Position numbers and translations under genes: made by a program. DNA of 64,000 bases, taken from positions 1 through 64,000 of the IMG/VR virus record IMGVR_UViG_3300042311_001128, one strand, 5' to 3'. Each line of letters opens with the position of its first letter. Position 1 is the first letter of the stretch. Positions 16,111 through 25,232 of the stretch are shown one piece after another. Origin of the DNA: a virus. The notes beneath the pieces are model-generated. The model made no database searches. It was not told where the DNA came from and worked only from the letters and a program-made list of their open reading frames with translations.

Positions 16111-16979
16111 CTAATTTAACTAATCAAGACAACAAAAATAACTTCTATTTTGGTTATAGGACTAATAATTTTGCTTACGCTCCTGGTTCCGAAGGAGTTA
16201 CCAGCCAGCAGCTTACCGACTGGATTAATGATGCCTTTGGGCAAACCTGCGCCATTCGGTTAAATGATGATCAAATTAATTTGATCTTGCCAGTGGCTTT
16301 TGAAAGCCTATCTTTGCCAGTAACTGTTAGCAAAACCAGATTTCAAAAGAATGGAGACACTATATGCTCTGCAAACACTGACAGCGATCTTGCTACTTTC
16401 AATAGAGTTAATCGCAATTTTGGCTTCTCATTCAGTGATTCACTTGCCTTAAATGTGACTTATGCTGTTCTGAATAATAAAAGCTTAAATGTTTTTCAAA
16501 TAAGGAGAACAGGCGCAAATTTAGATAGTAGTACTTATCAGTTTTTAAGCGTCGGCTGGCTTAGTGATTCTCTTTACTCTGGAGGTGCTTTTCCTCGAAG
16601 TGCTTATTCTTTAGTCCTTTCTTCTGTAAGTGGAAATGATGCTTTTAGGGCTTCACTAGAAAATACTAATGTGATACAAAGTTTTGCAATTCCCGCATCG
16701 TTATCTGCAGATTCTATTGCCAATTACTCTCTAAGTTGCCAAATAGCCACCCCAGGAGCCAATGCCACGGAATTTTATTTAAGAGATTTTGATGCTCCCA
16801 ATAAAGCAATCGGATATATACCTAATGTCCTAAAAACTTCTCTTGATATTCCAATAGGGCAAATCTATAGAAATAGCGGAATAGACCCAGATGGTTCCGA
16901 TAATCTGCATTGGATAAGTGTAGGGAGCATAGGAAATGAGTATCTTTTAATGCGAGTGTGGGCTACAGGGTTAGTTTAG
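16107..16979 (+). CDS. putative tail/host-recognition protein (290 aa)
   Basis: Beta-rich, Ser/Asn-rich protein without signal peptide, starting by ATGA overlap. It begins MTNLTNQDNKNNFYFGYRTN and ends in a GSDNLHWISVGSIGNEYLLMRVW segment like terminal fibre modules. It lies between the DUF2793 protein and the DUF2460 genes, so a tail-tip decoration or receptor-binding role is likely from context. No family is recognised. Confidence 0.6.
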   Translation: MTNLTNQDNKNNFYFGYRTNNFAYAPGSEGVTSQQLTDWINDAFGQTCAIRLNDDQINLILPVAFESLSLPVTVSKTRFQKNGDTICSANTDSDLATFNRVNRNFGFSFSDSLALNVTYAVLNNKSLNVFQIRRTGANLDSSTYQFLSVGWLSDSLYSGGAFPRSAYSLVLSSVSGNDAFRASLENTNVIQSFAIPASLSADSIANYSLSCQIATPGANATEFYLRDFDAPNKAIGYIPNVLKTSLDIPIGQIYRNSGIDPDGSDNLHWISVGSIGNEYLLMRVWATGLV

Positions 16980-16980
16980 T

Positions 16981-17760
16981 ATGATCTATTGTCACGTTTT
17001 TGGAACTGCTAGAGAAAAAAGCTTAAATGGAAGTCAAGATAATCCTATATTTTGGCGTACTGACATACCGATTTCATGGGACAAAGAACCGACATTAAAG
17101 ACTGTTGGCGGAATTAATCTATTTGGTCAATTTTGGAAAATAGTTAGCAAATACGGTCAACAAGTAAGTATTTTCTCTATTCCTTCTGATCAGTATAACT
17201 CTCGCTATACTGGTTCAGTCGCTGACACAATCCCCTTAGAGAGAACCAGTAAAAACTACACTTACTCTGGTACTGTAAACGAGCCCAAGAAACTTGCTTA
17301 CAATGTTATAATAATTGACATCATTCGTGTCACTGATCCATTTGATTTTCCTGATGATCCTTACCCAGTAAATATTCCTGAATTTCCTATTATTCCAGAC
17401 AAAGACTATCAAACAGAAATTCAGTTTTCTAATTCTTTACTAGAAAACACAAATGGGGCAGAACAACGAATAGTGCAATGGTCTAGTCCTGTTAGAGTTT
17501 TCAATCTTGCTCGAACTGCATTACAATCTGATGATTTAAATGCTATTCTTGACTTTCATGAAGAAATGAAAGGATCAAAAAAAGATTTTCTTTATCGTGA
17601 CCTTTCTGATTATCAAGTAAAAGGAACTTATAAATGGCTAATTTATTGTCGATTAAGCAATGATATTGTTAATAGTATGCGTCCACCAGATACCGTAAAT
17701 GGACAGTTTACTTATTGCGCTTTTGACCTTAATAACTCAGGATTCGACCGAACACCATAA
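16981..17760 (+). CDS. tail-tip protein ending in the N-terminal half of DUF2460
   Basis: Residues ~140-210 (ENTNGAEQRIVQWSSPVRVF ... LNAILDFHEEMKGSKKDFLYRDLSDY) match the first half of DUF2460, the phage and gene-transfer-agent baseplate family. The second half is in the next gene. Between the halves lie a duplicated NGxFxYCxFD peptide and a stop, so the family is split across two ORFs here. The N-terminal part (SWDKEPTLKTVGGINLFGQF) is of unknown type. Confidence 0.65.
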   Translation: MIYCHVFGTAREKSLNGSQDNPIFWRTDIPISWDKEPTLKTVGGINLFGQFWKIVSKYGQQVSIFSIPSDQYNSRYTGSVADTIPLERTSKNYTYSGTVNEPKKLAYNVIIIDIIRVTDPFDFPDDPYPVNIPEFPIIPDKDYQTEIQFSNSLLENTNGAEQRIVQWSSPVRVFNLARTALQSDDLNAILDFHEEMKGSKKDFLYRDLSDYQVKGTYKWLIYCRLSNDIVNSMRPPDTVNGQFTYCAFDLNNSGFDRTP

Positions 17761-17774
17761 ACAGCGATTTTAAC

Positions 17775-19511
17775 ATGACTTCTTTTATCCCAAATGGCAA
17801 TTTTGTTTATTGTCGTTTCGATATAGATAATTCAGAGTTTAGTAGAAATGCTACCAAGCTTGTTACCGAATTCTACACAGAAGGAATATTTTCTCCAGAA
17901 CACGATGGGGTAAAAACAGAATTTATTTTGATTAAAAAATATTCCTGCGGCAATAACGTTCATCACAGACCTATTTTTTATCCAGATATTGATAGTCTAA
18001 AAATCTATCAAGGAACTACAGAAATACCACCGTCAGAATATATAGTAGCTTCTGGTAAAATAGTTTTTAATAATCCGCCTCTTAGTATCCCCAAATTAAC
18101 TTGGGAAGGCACTTTTAAAGTATTATGTCATTTTGAAGAAGATAAATTAGATTATCAGCCTATCACAAAAAATAGAAATAACACTATTTTTACTATCCCT
18201 AAATTAATTTTACGAGAATCAAGAATTGAACCTGAAATTGCATTGCTACCCGGTGATGTTTTTTATCCAAATTTAAATCACGATTTTAATTTAAATTTGA
18301 CTAAAAGGTGTACAATTTCTCCTAAATTTGAGACAAATATTGTTAGCTTATCTAGTGGAGAAACGAAAAGATTTTCTCGGAGAAATATTCCCTCTGACAT
18401 TAGCTCTTTACAACAAAGAAAAACTTTATCTCAAAAAGATATTGATTATTTGATTGCCTTATGGTTGTGTGCTAAGGGCTCAGGATCCACATTTCGTTAT
18501 CCTGATTTAGTTAACGGTTTATCAATCTTATCCCGATTTAACTCTGTTTCTTTGAGCTACCAAAACCAAACCTCTTTACAAATTTATTCACTTGGAGAAT
18601 TACAGATTAGGAGATTTACCGAAGGAATACAACAAGATTCGGGATTAGAAGATTCTTTTGCAAATTCTGTTTTAACGCTTTGTTATTGCGTTTTAATTGA
18701 ACTTACAAACGGAGAAAAGCTCGGTTATACAAATTTTTCTCAAGACTTAAAAATTGGTGGGGTAGTATTTCGGGCAAAGCAAGCTTTTGATCCGACTGCA
18801 ATAGAAAAGCAATTAGGAATACAATCGGATAATCAAGAATATAGAGGTGCTTTTAGTGATAATATTGACGAAAATTTACTTTTTTCTGATAGATTTAGAG
18901 AAGCTCGAATTATCACAGCAATTGTTGATTGGCAATATCCTCCTAATTCACTTTTGGATCTTCCAGACGAGCAAATACAAATAGGTTATGTGGGAGAAAT
19001 TAAATCACTTGGTGGCGAAAGCTATACGCTTGAAAATCTTACTGCCTCTAGTATTAATTTAAGGCAAAGTAGAGATGAAAAAACATCACCTTTTTGCCAA
19101 TGGGCTTTTGGACAGGATAACGGTGATAACTCAGGATGCCGTAAACAAGTACCATTTTACGAGACTCAGGTTGCTGGTGTTAATAGTCGGAGAGATTTTG
19201 AGGTGTGGGGAGAATATCAAAATCTTGCTTGGGGAAAATGCACATTTACAGACGGAGCAAATAAATCAGCTACTTACGCAATTTACCGAACTGTTCCAAT
19301 ATTTGGAGGTAAAACTAATATTCAGTTATTTACTGAAGCATCTGGCCCCGTAGCTACCCACGATGGCGTAATCCTTACTGCTGGTTGTGACAAAACTTAC
19401 AATACTTGTAAAAACACTTGGAATAATGCTATAAATTTTGGCAATATCCCCAGTTTTGGTAATTTCATGCCTGGGAATGACTTTTTGTTAAGCTCTCCAA
19501 AGCAAAGCTAA
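17775..19511 (+). CDS. DUF2460 (second half) - DUF2163 fusion, tail-tip/baseplate hub
   Basis: This 578-aa protein opens with an NGNFVYCRFDIDNSEF repeat unit. Residues ~30-130 then resemble the rear of DUF2460 (HDGVKTEFILIKKY ... LKIYQGTTEI ... CHFEEDKLDY) and residues ~300-570 resemble DUF2163 (GRFREARIITAIVDW-like segment and GCDKTYNTCKNTWNNAINFG at the C-terminus with conserved Cys). In GTA-like siphoviruses DUF2460 and DUF2163 proteins build the tail tip and lie side by side; here they are joined. The Cys-rich end is similar to lambda gpL-type proteins that hold Fe-S clusters. Confidence 0.75.
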   Translation: MTSFIPNGNFVYCRFDIDNSEFSRNATKLVTEFYTEGIFSPEHDGVKTEFILIKKYSCGNNVHHRPIFYPDIDSLKIYQGTTEIPPSEYIVASGKIVFNNPPLSIPKLTWEGTFKVLCHFEEDKLDYQPITKNRNNTIFTIPKLILRESRIEPEIALLPGDVFYPNLNHDFNLNLTKRCTISPKFETNIVSLSSGETKRFSRRNIPSDISSLQQRKTLSQKDIDYLIALWLCAKGSGSTFRYPDLVNGLSILSRFNSVSLSYQNQTSLQIYSLGELQIRRFTEGIQQDSGLEDSFANSVLTLCYCVLIELTNGEKLGYTNFSQDLKIGGVVFRAKQAFDPTAIEKQLGIQSDNQEYRGAFSDNIDENLLFSDRFREARIITAIVDWQYPPNSLLDLPDEQIQIGYVGEIKSLGGESYTLENLTASSINLRQSRDEKTSPFCQWAFGQDNGDNSGCRKQVPFYETQVAGVNSRRDFEVWGEYQNLAWGKCTFTDGANKSATYAIYRTVPIFGGKTNIQLFTEASGPVATHDGVILTAGCDKTYNTCKNTWNNAINFGNIPSFGNFMPGNDFLLSSPKQS

Positions 19512-19590
19512 GTTTTTCTAAAGAATTAATTTGAATTCATAAATGACAGTAAAAACTGTAGAATAGTTTTATTGATGTTTCCCTTTTGCC

Positions 19591-19995
19591 ATGTATTATA
19601 TTTCTATTGCCAACCAAAGCCATTCCCCCTATGTCGAGAATCACGATTTAAAAATAAATTTTAACGATCTTGGGACTGTTGTGGCTATCGCAATAGCATT
19701 ACTTAGTATGTTTTCAAGAAATACTAAATCACAGGCTAAAGAACTTGACCACGAAACCTTTGAGAAAACATCAAAGAAGATGGAGTCTCTTGAGCAAAAG
19801 CTAGAGAAAATGGTCGAAAGACTATCAACAGGAATAGAAAAACTGACTACATTAACAGCGCAACTTGACAAAGAGATAAGTCTTATTAAAGCCAAACAAG
19901 AAACTTTTTCTTCTATTTCTGATCAAATAGAAGCAATTCGCAAGAAACAGGAAGAACTTGATATACGAATCGGAATACTTGAACATAAATCTTAA
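19591..19995 (+). CDS. membrane-anchored coiled-coil protein, putative holin/lysis accessory
   Basis: The 134-aa protein has one membrane segment (VVAIAIALLSMFS, residues ~30-45) and a long C-terminal coiled coil (KKMESLEQKLEKMVERLSTG...). It lies directly before the GH19 endolysin, the usual place of a holin or XhlA-like accessory. Topology and position support a lysis role; no holin family is recognised. Confidence 0.5.
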   Translation: MYYISIANQSHSPYVENHDLKINFNDLGTVVAIAIALLSMFSRNTKSQAKELDHETFEKTSKKMESLEQKLEKMVERLSTGIEKLTTLTAQLDKEISLIKAKQETFSSISDQIEAIRKKQEELDIRIGILEHKS

Positions 19996-20026
19996 CAGAA
20001 TTGTCAATTTTACTAACTAAATTACC

Positions 20027-20815
20027 ATGAAATTTCTAGAAGCGAATCGCAACACTATTTTAAAATCGCACCTAACAGACTCCAGTTCCGAAAGTCTTCC
20101 CCAAGACTTTAGAACAATCCAAATTAAAGCTGGACAAAAAGTGATTTATAATCAGATTATCAAAAGAGAAAAAAATCACTATTTGCTAGAAATAAAGCCC
20201 CCGATTGAGGGTAAATTTAATTGGTACGCTTTTGTTGGTCACTTTAACGACCCTTATCCTCCTGTAGTCCGCAAGGATCAAGTTGAAGGTGTATTTAATA
20301 GGCTTAACGATAAAATTACTGATTTTCAGTTCCAAAAATTAAATGAGTGCCTTAAGAGATTTGACATTACCACAGTACAAAGAGTTCGACATTTTTTAAG
20401 CCAAATAGCCCATGAATCAGCAGGATTACGGTACATGGTAGAAATCCACGACGGCTCAAATTATGAGGGACGAAAAGACTTGGGGAATACCAGACCTGGT
20501 GACGGCAAAAAGTTTAGAGGTGTAGATGCTCTTCAAATGACTGGCAAAGCCCATTATCAGGCATTTGCTAACTATATAGGCGATCAGCGTGTTATGGAAG
20601 GGTGGTCGTATGTCAGCGAAAGATATTTATTTTTACCATCTGGGTTTTGGTGGATGAACAATAAAATGAACGAGTTGTGTGACCGTGGGGCAACCGTTGA
20701 ACAAATTACCCGTCGTGTCAACGGTGGTACAAATGGACTAGCCGAAAGAAAACGATATTATGAAAGGGCTTTAAAGTTTATCCAAGATATTGACAATTCA
20801 AAAAGTAACCTGTAA
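20027..20815 (+). CDS. GH19-type endolysin with N-terminal SH3-like domain
   Basis: Residues ~1-70 form a bacterial SH3-like domain (FLEANRNTILKS ... GKFNWYAFVGHF) of a type common in cyanobacterial peptidoglycan hydrolases. Residues ~85-255 form a glycoside hydrolase 19 (chitinase/lysozyme-like) domain with catalytic Glu130 in AHESAGL, YEGRKDLGNT, GVDALQMTG, and GFWWMNNKMN. It should cleave murein glycan strands for host lysis. It follows the membrane coiled-coil protein; together they form the lysis cassette. Confidence 0.85.
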   Translation: MKFLEANRNTILKSHLTDSSSESLPQDFRTIQIKAGQKVIYNQIIKREKNHYLLEIKPPIEGKFNWYAFVGHFNDPYPPVVRKDQVEGVFNRLNDKITDFQFQKLNECLKRFDITTVQRVRHFLSQIAHESAGLRYMVEIHDGSNYEGRKDLGNTRPGDGKKFRGVDALQMTGKAHYQAFANYIGDQRVMEGWSYVSERYLFLPSGFWWMNNKMNELCDRGATVEQITRRVNGGTNGLAERKRYYERALKFIQDIDNSKSNL

Positions 20816-20840
20816 TATTTAGTTAAGACTAGAGGTTATC

Positions 20841-21107
20841 ATGAAAAAGGAATTTCGTCCGCTAATTCTACAGACAGTAGAAGGTTATCTGGCATTTATT
20901 AACTGTTACGAAATTATTACAATCACCTATTTATCTACTGAAGATAATTACATAGTCGATACGACTTCACAAGTGGGAATCACAATATCCAAGTATGCAG
21001 CTAAAGCTTTAATGGAAGCGGTAACTACTGATTTATTTTTTTCCAATGATGACATTGACGAAAGAAAAGTTTTGCAGAGCGATGGATATTATTCTAGATT
21101 TTTTTAA
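20841..21107 (+). CDS. hypothetical protein (88 aa)
   Basis: Small alpha/beta protein, GAGGTTATC ribosome site, last gene before a terminator. It contains a YLAFINCYEIITITYLST strand-rich segment and KYAAKALMEAV helix. It is not recognised. Its place beside the endolysin may be incidental. Confidence 0.55.
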   Translation: MKKEFRPLILQTVEGYLAFINCYEIITITYLSTEDNYIVDTTSQVGITISKYAAKALMEAVTTDLFFSNDDIDERKVLQSDGYYSRFF

Positions 21108-21134
21108 TATTTAGATTTCTCCCTGGGTGATTTA

Positions 21135-21163
21135 AAACAGACCATCAACAAAATGGTCTGTTT
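21135..21163 (+). terminator. hairpin terminator
   Basis: AACAGACCAT-CAACAAA-ATGGTCTGTT followed by TTCTTAT closes the tail-tip/lysis operon before the head genes. Confidence 0.8.
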
Positions 21164-21185
21164 TCTTATATCATAGAAATAGTAC

Positions 21186-22469
21186 ATGGCAGTTCTAATG
21201 GCAAAAAAGAAGAAAAAGGATGACAAATTAAGAGGCTCTCAGCGATCCCTTACTTCACCTAGTATCGTGTCGGTATCACGTCGCTACGATTTGGAGATTA
21301 CGGAAAATCCTATCCGTGATCCGAGAATATCAAGAGAATTAATCGAACTTAATCAATGGTGCTATGAAGTGATCCACGCCCTTGACATGGCCGCTTCTGA
21401 TACCTTCGCATCTGACGATGGAGACGATCAGGGATGGGTAGTAGCCAAAACCCTTGATGATGAAGAAACTCCTATTAACCCAGAAGTATTTGCCATTGCA
21501 GAAGACATTAGGTTAAGAAAACAGGATTTTTCAACCTACATGATTGGTGGGGATAGACTCAAGAAAGCCCTAAGATGGGCATTAGGGAAAGGAGAATGTT
21601 TTCTAGAGTTGGGCATTGAACGAGAAGGGTTATCTGCCAACAAGTCTAAAGATTTTGGTGTAGCAAAGACTCTTTATTTACCTACCTTTGAGATGTTTAG
21701 AAAAGAAACAGATCAAGGGGAACTAATTGGTTTCGAGCAAAGAAAATATGTCTCGGAGTCTGACCCTGATTATTTTTTTGAACCCTATAAAATCTGCCAT
21801 ATTCGCCATGAACCTGATTTTCTTTATGGTCGCTCTCTTTGGCTGGCTTCATTAGATGCTTGGGCTGACGTTAAACAGGCTTTTGATAATTTGATTAGGG
21901 CATCTAATGACTTAGGAGTTTCTCCGACTCTGCATATTATGCCAGGTATTTCTACCGAGCAAGAAAGAATTTATGAGCGAGAATTAGAAATCCGTAGAAA
22001 AAGTGGCATTATAACCGATCATATTCTCAGCTATCCTGGACAAGATATTCGCAAAATGACTAATTTTAACTCTGATTTAACAGGGTTAATTGATACTCTT
22101 TTACAATGCCGGTACAAGCTAATTATCCCTGGATTCCCGACCTATTTCTTCCCGGGATTAGAATCAAAAGGGGGAACTAAAGAGTTATCCCGGTCGCCTG
22201 ATCGTCGCTATTCTAGGATGAGATACGGATGGTGTCAGCTTCTTAGCGGTGCTATCAAACAGGTAATTGATACAGAAATCATTCTCAGAAAAGGATTAGA
22301 TTTTTATGCGGAAAATGCCAGAAATAAATATCGGATACTGTGGCCAGAATGGAGTGAATCTATAGATGGTCTATCAGGAGGGGAGGTTGAAGACACTGAC
22401 TCTGATTTAACCGATGAAGAAACTAATAAACAACCTATCAAGAAACTAAATATAAATCAAAATGATTAA
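21186..22469 (+). CDS. portal protein
   Basis: This 427-aa protein has the layout of phage portal proteins: a basic N-terminus (AKKKKKDDK), an N-terminal alpha/beta part (RELIELNQWCYEVIHALDMA), a central KICHIRHEPDFLYGRSLW segment typical of portal wing/stem entry (the 'yG.S.l' motif), then DVKQAFDNLIRAS and an acidic C-terminal tail. It starts the head-assembly module. Its last codons overlap the start of the inserted haloperoxidase gene by 8 bases, and a similar stretch of DNA reappears beyond that gene (see findings). Confidence 0.8.
   Translation: MAVLMAKKKKKDDKLRGSQRSLTSPSIVSVSRRYDLEITENPIRDPRISRELIELNQWCYEVIHALDMAASDTFASDDGDDQGWVVAKTLDDEETPINPEVFAIAEDIRLRKQDFSTYMIGGDRLKKALRWALGKGECFLELGIEREGLSANKSKDFGVAKTLYLPTFEMFRKETDQGELIGFEQRKYVSESDPDYFFEPYKICHIRHEPDFLYGRSLWLASLDAWADVKQAFDNLIRASNDLGVSPTLHIMPGISTEQERIYERELEIRRKSGIITDHILSYPGQDIRKMTNFNSDLTGLIDTLLQCRYKLIIPGFPTYFFPGLESKGGTKELSRSPDRRYSRMRYGWCQLLSGAIKQVIDTEIILRKGLDFYAENARNKYRILWPEWSESIDGLSGGEVEDTDSDLTDEETNKQPIKKLNINQND
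22434..22466 (+). repeat. left flank similarity of the haloperoxidase insert
   Basis: TATCAAGAAACTAAA followed by AAATCA at the portal 3' end resembles TATCAAAAAGCTAAA followed by AAATCA at 24173-24202, right after the haloperoxidase stop. Most bases match, with a short gap. Confidence 0.4.
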
Positions 22470-24171
22470 TATTTATCCTACGGTAAAACCACTGACATTC
22501 CCAAGTCCTACCTTAAGTTCTACCTTAAGTGTCTCACTACCAGATTTAGTAGGCAGTTTTGGCACGATTAATTTACCAACTACGGTTGACTTCGGCACTC
22601 AGGGAAGTGCACAGGTAATTGTCACCAATCAAGGACAGGGGATCGCCAGTGGTCCCATTACTGTCAAGCTGTACATTTCCACTGACGGTCAGATTGACAG
22701 TAACGATGCCTTACTCACCAGTGTCAGCACAAACTTGAACCTAAATGCCGGGCAGTCAGTCACCCTAAACTTAACGTATAACAACAATACTTCAGTCATC
22801 GCTCCGGGGGCTTACTTTCTCATCGCTCAAGTTGATGCAAATAACCAAATTGCCGAACAACTGGAAACCAATAATGTCACCAGTAAATTAGTATCGGGAC
22901 TCAATACTAACGCCGTCATCGACTGGAATGCGATCGCCTTAAATGCAGTTCAAGCTGAGGGAAAAGCGGGTAGGGGAGTCGGACCGACAGTAGGTTCTCG
23001 CTTAATGGCGCTGGTTTCTACTGCCGTCTATGATACGGTCAGTGCCTTCAACACTTTATATCCCTCCTACGCTGTAGATGTGAACGCACCAGCAAATACC
23101 TCGTTGCAGGCGGCGGTAGTTGGTGCTGCTTATCGAGTTCTTTCTACTCAATTACCTGGACAAAGTAGTTTGTTCTTACAGCAATTATCCAATTCTCTAG
23201 CAGAGATTCAGGACAGTGCCACCGCGGAAAGCCGGGGGTTTAATTTGGGCGTTTTAGTGGCCAATCAGAGCCTTAATTTACGCGCTAATGATGGTTCCAA
23301 CGACAATACACCTTTCACTGCGCCACCGGGAGACTACGTTTGGCGACCAGAAACCTCGGTCCCCACTGCTGGGGTAGCACTTGGTGCGAACTGGGGGGGA
23401 GTAGATACTTGGACAATTGGCGACATTGACCAGTTTGTTGCGGACAATGAACTTGATGTGACTCTTGATGGCCGTCCTGACACAAATCCTACATTGTATG
23501 CCGAAGAAATTGAAGAAGTCCGGCTCTACGGTGGCTTGCAAAACACTGCTCTCACTACCACTTTACGCAATGCAGACCAGGCAGAAATGGCTGTTTTCTT
23601 TGCTTATGACCGCGCTGATACCTTCCGTCCCTACGGGCATTTAAACCAAATTGCTCAAAAAATTGCGGTGAGTGAGGGCAATACCTTGCAAGAAGATGCC
23701 AGCCTATTTGCCGCGTTAAATACCGCGCTGGCAGATTCGGTAATCGTTGCTTGGAAAGAGAAATACACTGAACTCCAACCTCGCCCCGATGACGTAATTG
23801 CTGGAGGATTTGCGGCTAATGACGGGATAGCTGCTACGGTGGGCGATCCCAATTGGAAGCCCTTGCTGTCACCATTAATGGAGGTTAATTCCCCACCTTT
23901 CCCGGATTATATGTCAGGGCATTCTGCCATGGGGGGAGCATTTGCGGGAGTGATGACCGAATATTTTGGTGAGGACTATGTATTTAGTGCTGTCTCCCAA
24001 GAGCTTCCAGGTGTCGTTCGTAATTTCGATAGCTTCTATGAAGCGGGAATGGAAAATGCCCTCAGCCGTATTTATGGCGGGGTTCACGTCCGGGAGGCTT
24101 GTATTGATTCTTTTGACATGGGGTTAGCTGTGGGCGAGTTTGTCGCACAAAACTTCTTTCGGCCTATCTAG
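22462..24171 (+). CDS. CARDB + vanadium-dependent haloperoxidase-like (PAP2 superfamily) protein
   Basis: The 569-aa protein has a CARDB-type beta domain at residues ~27-145 and a vanadium haloperoxidase/acid phosphatase domain after ~150. Vanadate-binding motifs are present: K434-x6-R441P442, SGHS at 485-488, and SRIYGGVH at 535-542. Such enzymes oxidise halides with hydrogen peroxide and are widespread in cyanobacteria; some family members are phosphatases. There is no signal peptide. Base composition is visibly richer in G+C than the flanks, and a GCGATCGC (HIP1) site lies inside, so it looks acquired from a cyanobacterial chromosome. It stands alone between portal and minor head genes with no structural logic: a cargo (moron) gene. 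Confidence 0.85.
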   Translation: MINIYPTVKPLTFPSPTLSSTLSVSLPDLVGSFGTINLPTTVDFGTQGSAQVIVTNQGQGIASGPITVKLYISTDGQIDSNDALLTSVSTNLNLNAGQSVTLNLTYNNNTSVIAPGAYFLIAQVDANNQIAEQLETNNVTSKLVSGLNTNAVIDWNAIALNAVQAEGKAGRGVGPTVGSRLMALVSTAVYDTVSAFNTLYPSYAVDVNAPANTSLQAAVVGAAYRVLSTQLPGQSSLFLQQLSNSLAEIQDSATAESRGFNLGVLVANQSLNLRANDGSNDNTPFTAPPGDYVWRPETSVPTAGVALGANWGGVDTWTIGDIDQFVADNELDVTLDGRPDTNPTLYAEEIEEVRLYGGLQNTALTTTLRNADQAEMAVFFAYDRADTFRPYGHLNQIAQKIAVSEGNTLQEDASLFAALNTALADSVIVAWKEKYTELQPRPDDVIAGGFAANDGIAATVGDPNWKPLLSPLMEVNSPPFPDYMSGHSAMGGAFAGVMTEYFGEDYVFSAVSQELPGVVRNFDSFYEAGMENALSRIYGGVHVREACIDSFDMGLAVGEFVAQNFFRPI

Positions 24172-24172
24172 T

Positions 24173-24224
24173 ATCAAAAAGCTAAACTTGATAAATCAGA
24201 AAAAATCCAAGAATTATTATGACG
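24173..24224 (+). pseudogene. possible orphan portal C-terminal tail
   Basis: Beyond the haloperoxidase stop the frame YQKAKLDKSEKIQELL ends in a TGA, looks like a protein C-terminus and has no start. It could be the original end of the portal gene displaced by the insertion. Confidence 0.35.
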
Positions 24225-24242
24225 GATTAGGAGACAAATAAT

Positions 24243-24413
24243 ATGACAGATAAATTCAACCCAGAAGATAAAAACCTACAGCCAATTAGTCAGTTGCTAG
24301 AGAGAGCCAAAGTAACAGCCAATGACATCCAAAAAGCTATCGATGACTGGAAAAAAAAACCCCCAGATGATGAATTTAAAAACCTATTAGAACCTGAAAT
24401 AAGTTATGAGTGA
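24243..24413 (+). CDS. small helical protein (56 aa)
   Basis: The frame runs MTDKFNPEDKNLQPISQLLE ... LLEPEISYE behind a TTAGGAGACAAATAAT ribosome site; its stop overlaps the next ATG (ATGAGTGA). Charged, helical and short, in the place of a small head or scaffold accessory. It is not recognised. Confidence 0.55.
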   Translation: MTDKFNPEDKNLQPISQLLERAKVTANDIQKAIDDWKKKPPDDEFKNLLEPEISYE

Positions 24414-25050
24414 TTTTTCTTTTAACCCTGCAACTCGACGCTATCGAGACAATCGAACGGGGAGATTTGTCTCTACTGAAAAAGTTAGACAAATCTCCCA
24501 ACAAACTATTAATGCCCGTACTCAAAAAACAGATAAACTTACCCGTGACCTTTTACAGAAAAAAATAACTGTCAGCGAGTGGGAAGAAAAAATGTCTTTT
24601 GAGATTAAAAACCTAACTATTCAGCTTTATCAAGTTGGTAAGCCCGATATGAACGCTTCTGACTATGGCAGAATTGGTCAGATGCTTAGAACACAATACG
24701 CACGATTAAGAAAGTTTTCCCGTGATATTATTTTTGGTACTCAATCAGAGGCTCAAATAATCAATCGCTCTAAACAGTACATTGCCAAGTCTAGGGAAGC
24801 TTTTGAAGAGGGAAACAGGAGAGGACACGCTCTAGTCAACAAGTGGGAAAAGAGAATAATTACCAAAAAAGAATCTTGCCAAGAGTGTCTTTTTTATGAA
24901 AGTGCTGGTTGGCAGCCTATTGGAACACTCCCCCGACCGACTGAAAGATGTACTTGTCGGGCTAATTGCGGTTGTTACTTTATTTTTTCTAACTCTAGGA
25001 CACGACCTACCCAGAATATGCTTTCGTTAAACTTTGGCTGGACGAAATAA
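24406..25050 (+). CDS. minor head / head morphogenesis protein (SPP1 gp7-like)
   Basis: The 214-aa protein is mostly helical and ends in a Cys-rich zinc-like part (CQECLFYESAGW ... RCTCRANCGCYF), a pattern of gp7/MuF-type head morphogenesis proteins, which are injected or joined to the portal. It lies three ORFs after the portal and is followed by a terminator. Family assignment is from layout, so moderate. Confidence 0.6.
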   Translation: MSDFSFNPATRRYRDNRTGRFVSTEKVRQISQQTINARTQKTDKLTRDLLQKKITVSEWEEKMSFEIKNLTIQLYQVGKPDMNASDYGRIGQMLRTQYARLRKFSRDIIFGTQSEAQIINRSKQYIAKSREAFEEGNRRGHALVNKWEKRIITKKESCQECLFYESAGWQPIGTLPRPTERCTCRANCGCYFIFSNSRTRPTQNMLSLNFGWTK

Positions 25051-25052
25051 AA

Positions 25053-25076
25053 AACGCAGGGTATTAATCCTGCGTT
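25053..25076 (+). terminator. hairpin terminator
   Basis: AACGCAGG-GTATTAAT-CCTGCGTT followed by GTTT ends the portal/minor-head operon. Confidence 0.75.
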
Positions 25077-25232
25077 GTTTCCTCAGATATACACTTTCTA
25101 TGGAGACAAATATTTTGTATTGAAATTTTATATTTATAGGTTGGGCTGGAGACGACACTATTAATATACATCAACCAACCATAAACGTCAAGTCTTTAGA
25201 TAGAATTATTTATATAAGTATTTTTTATTGAC

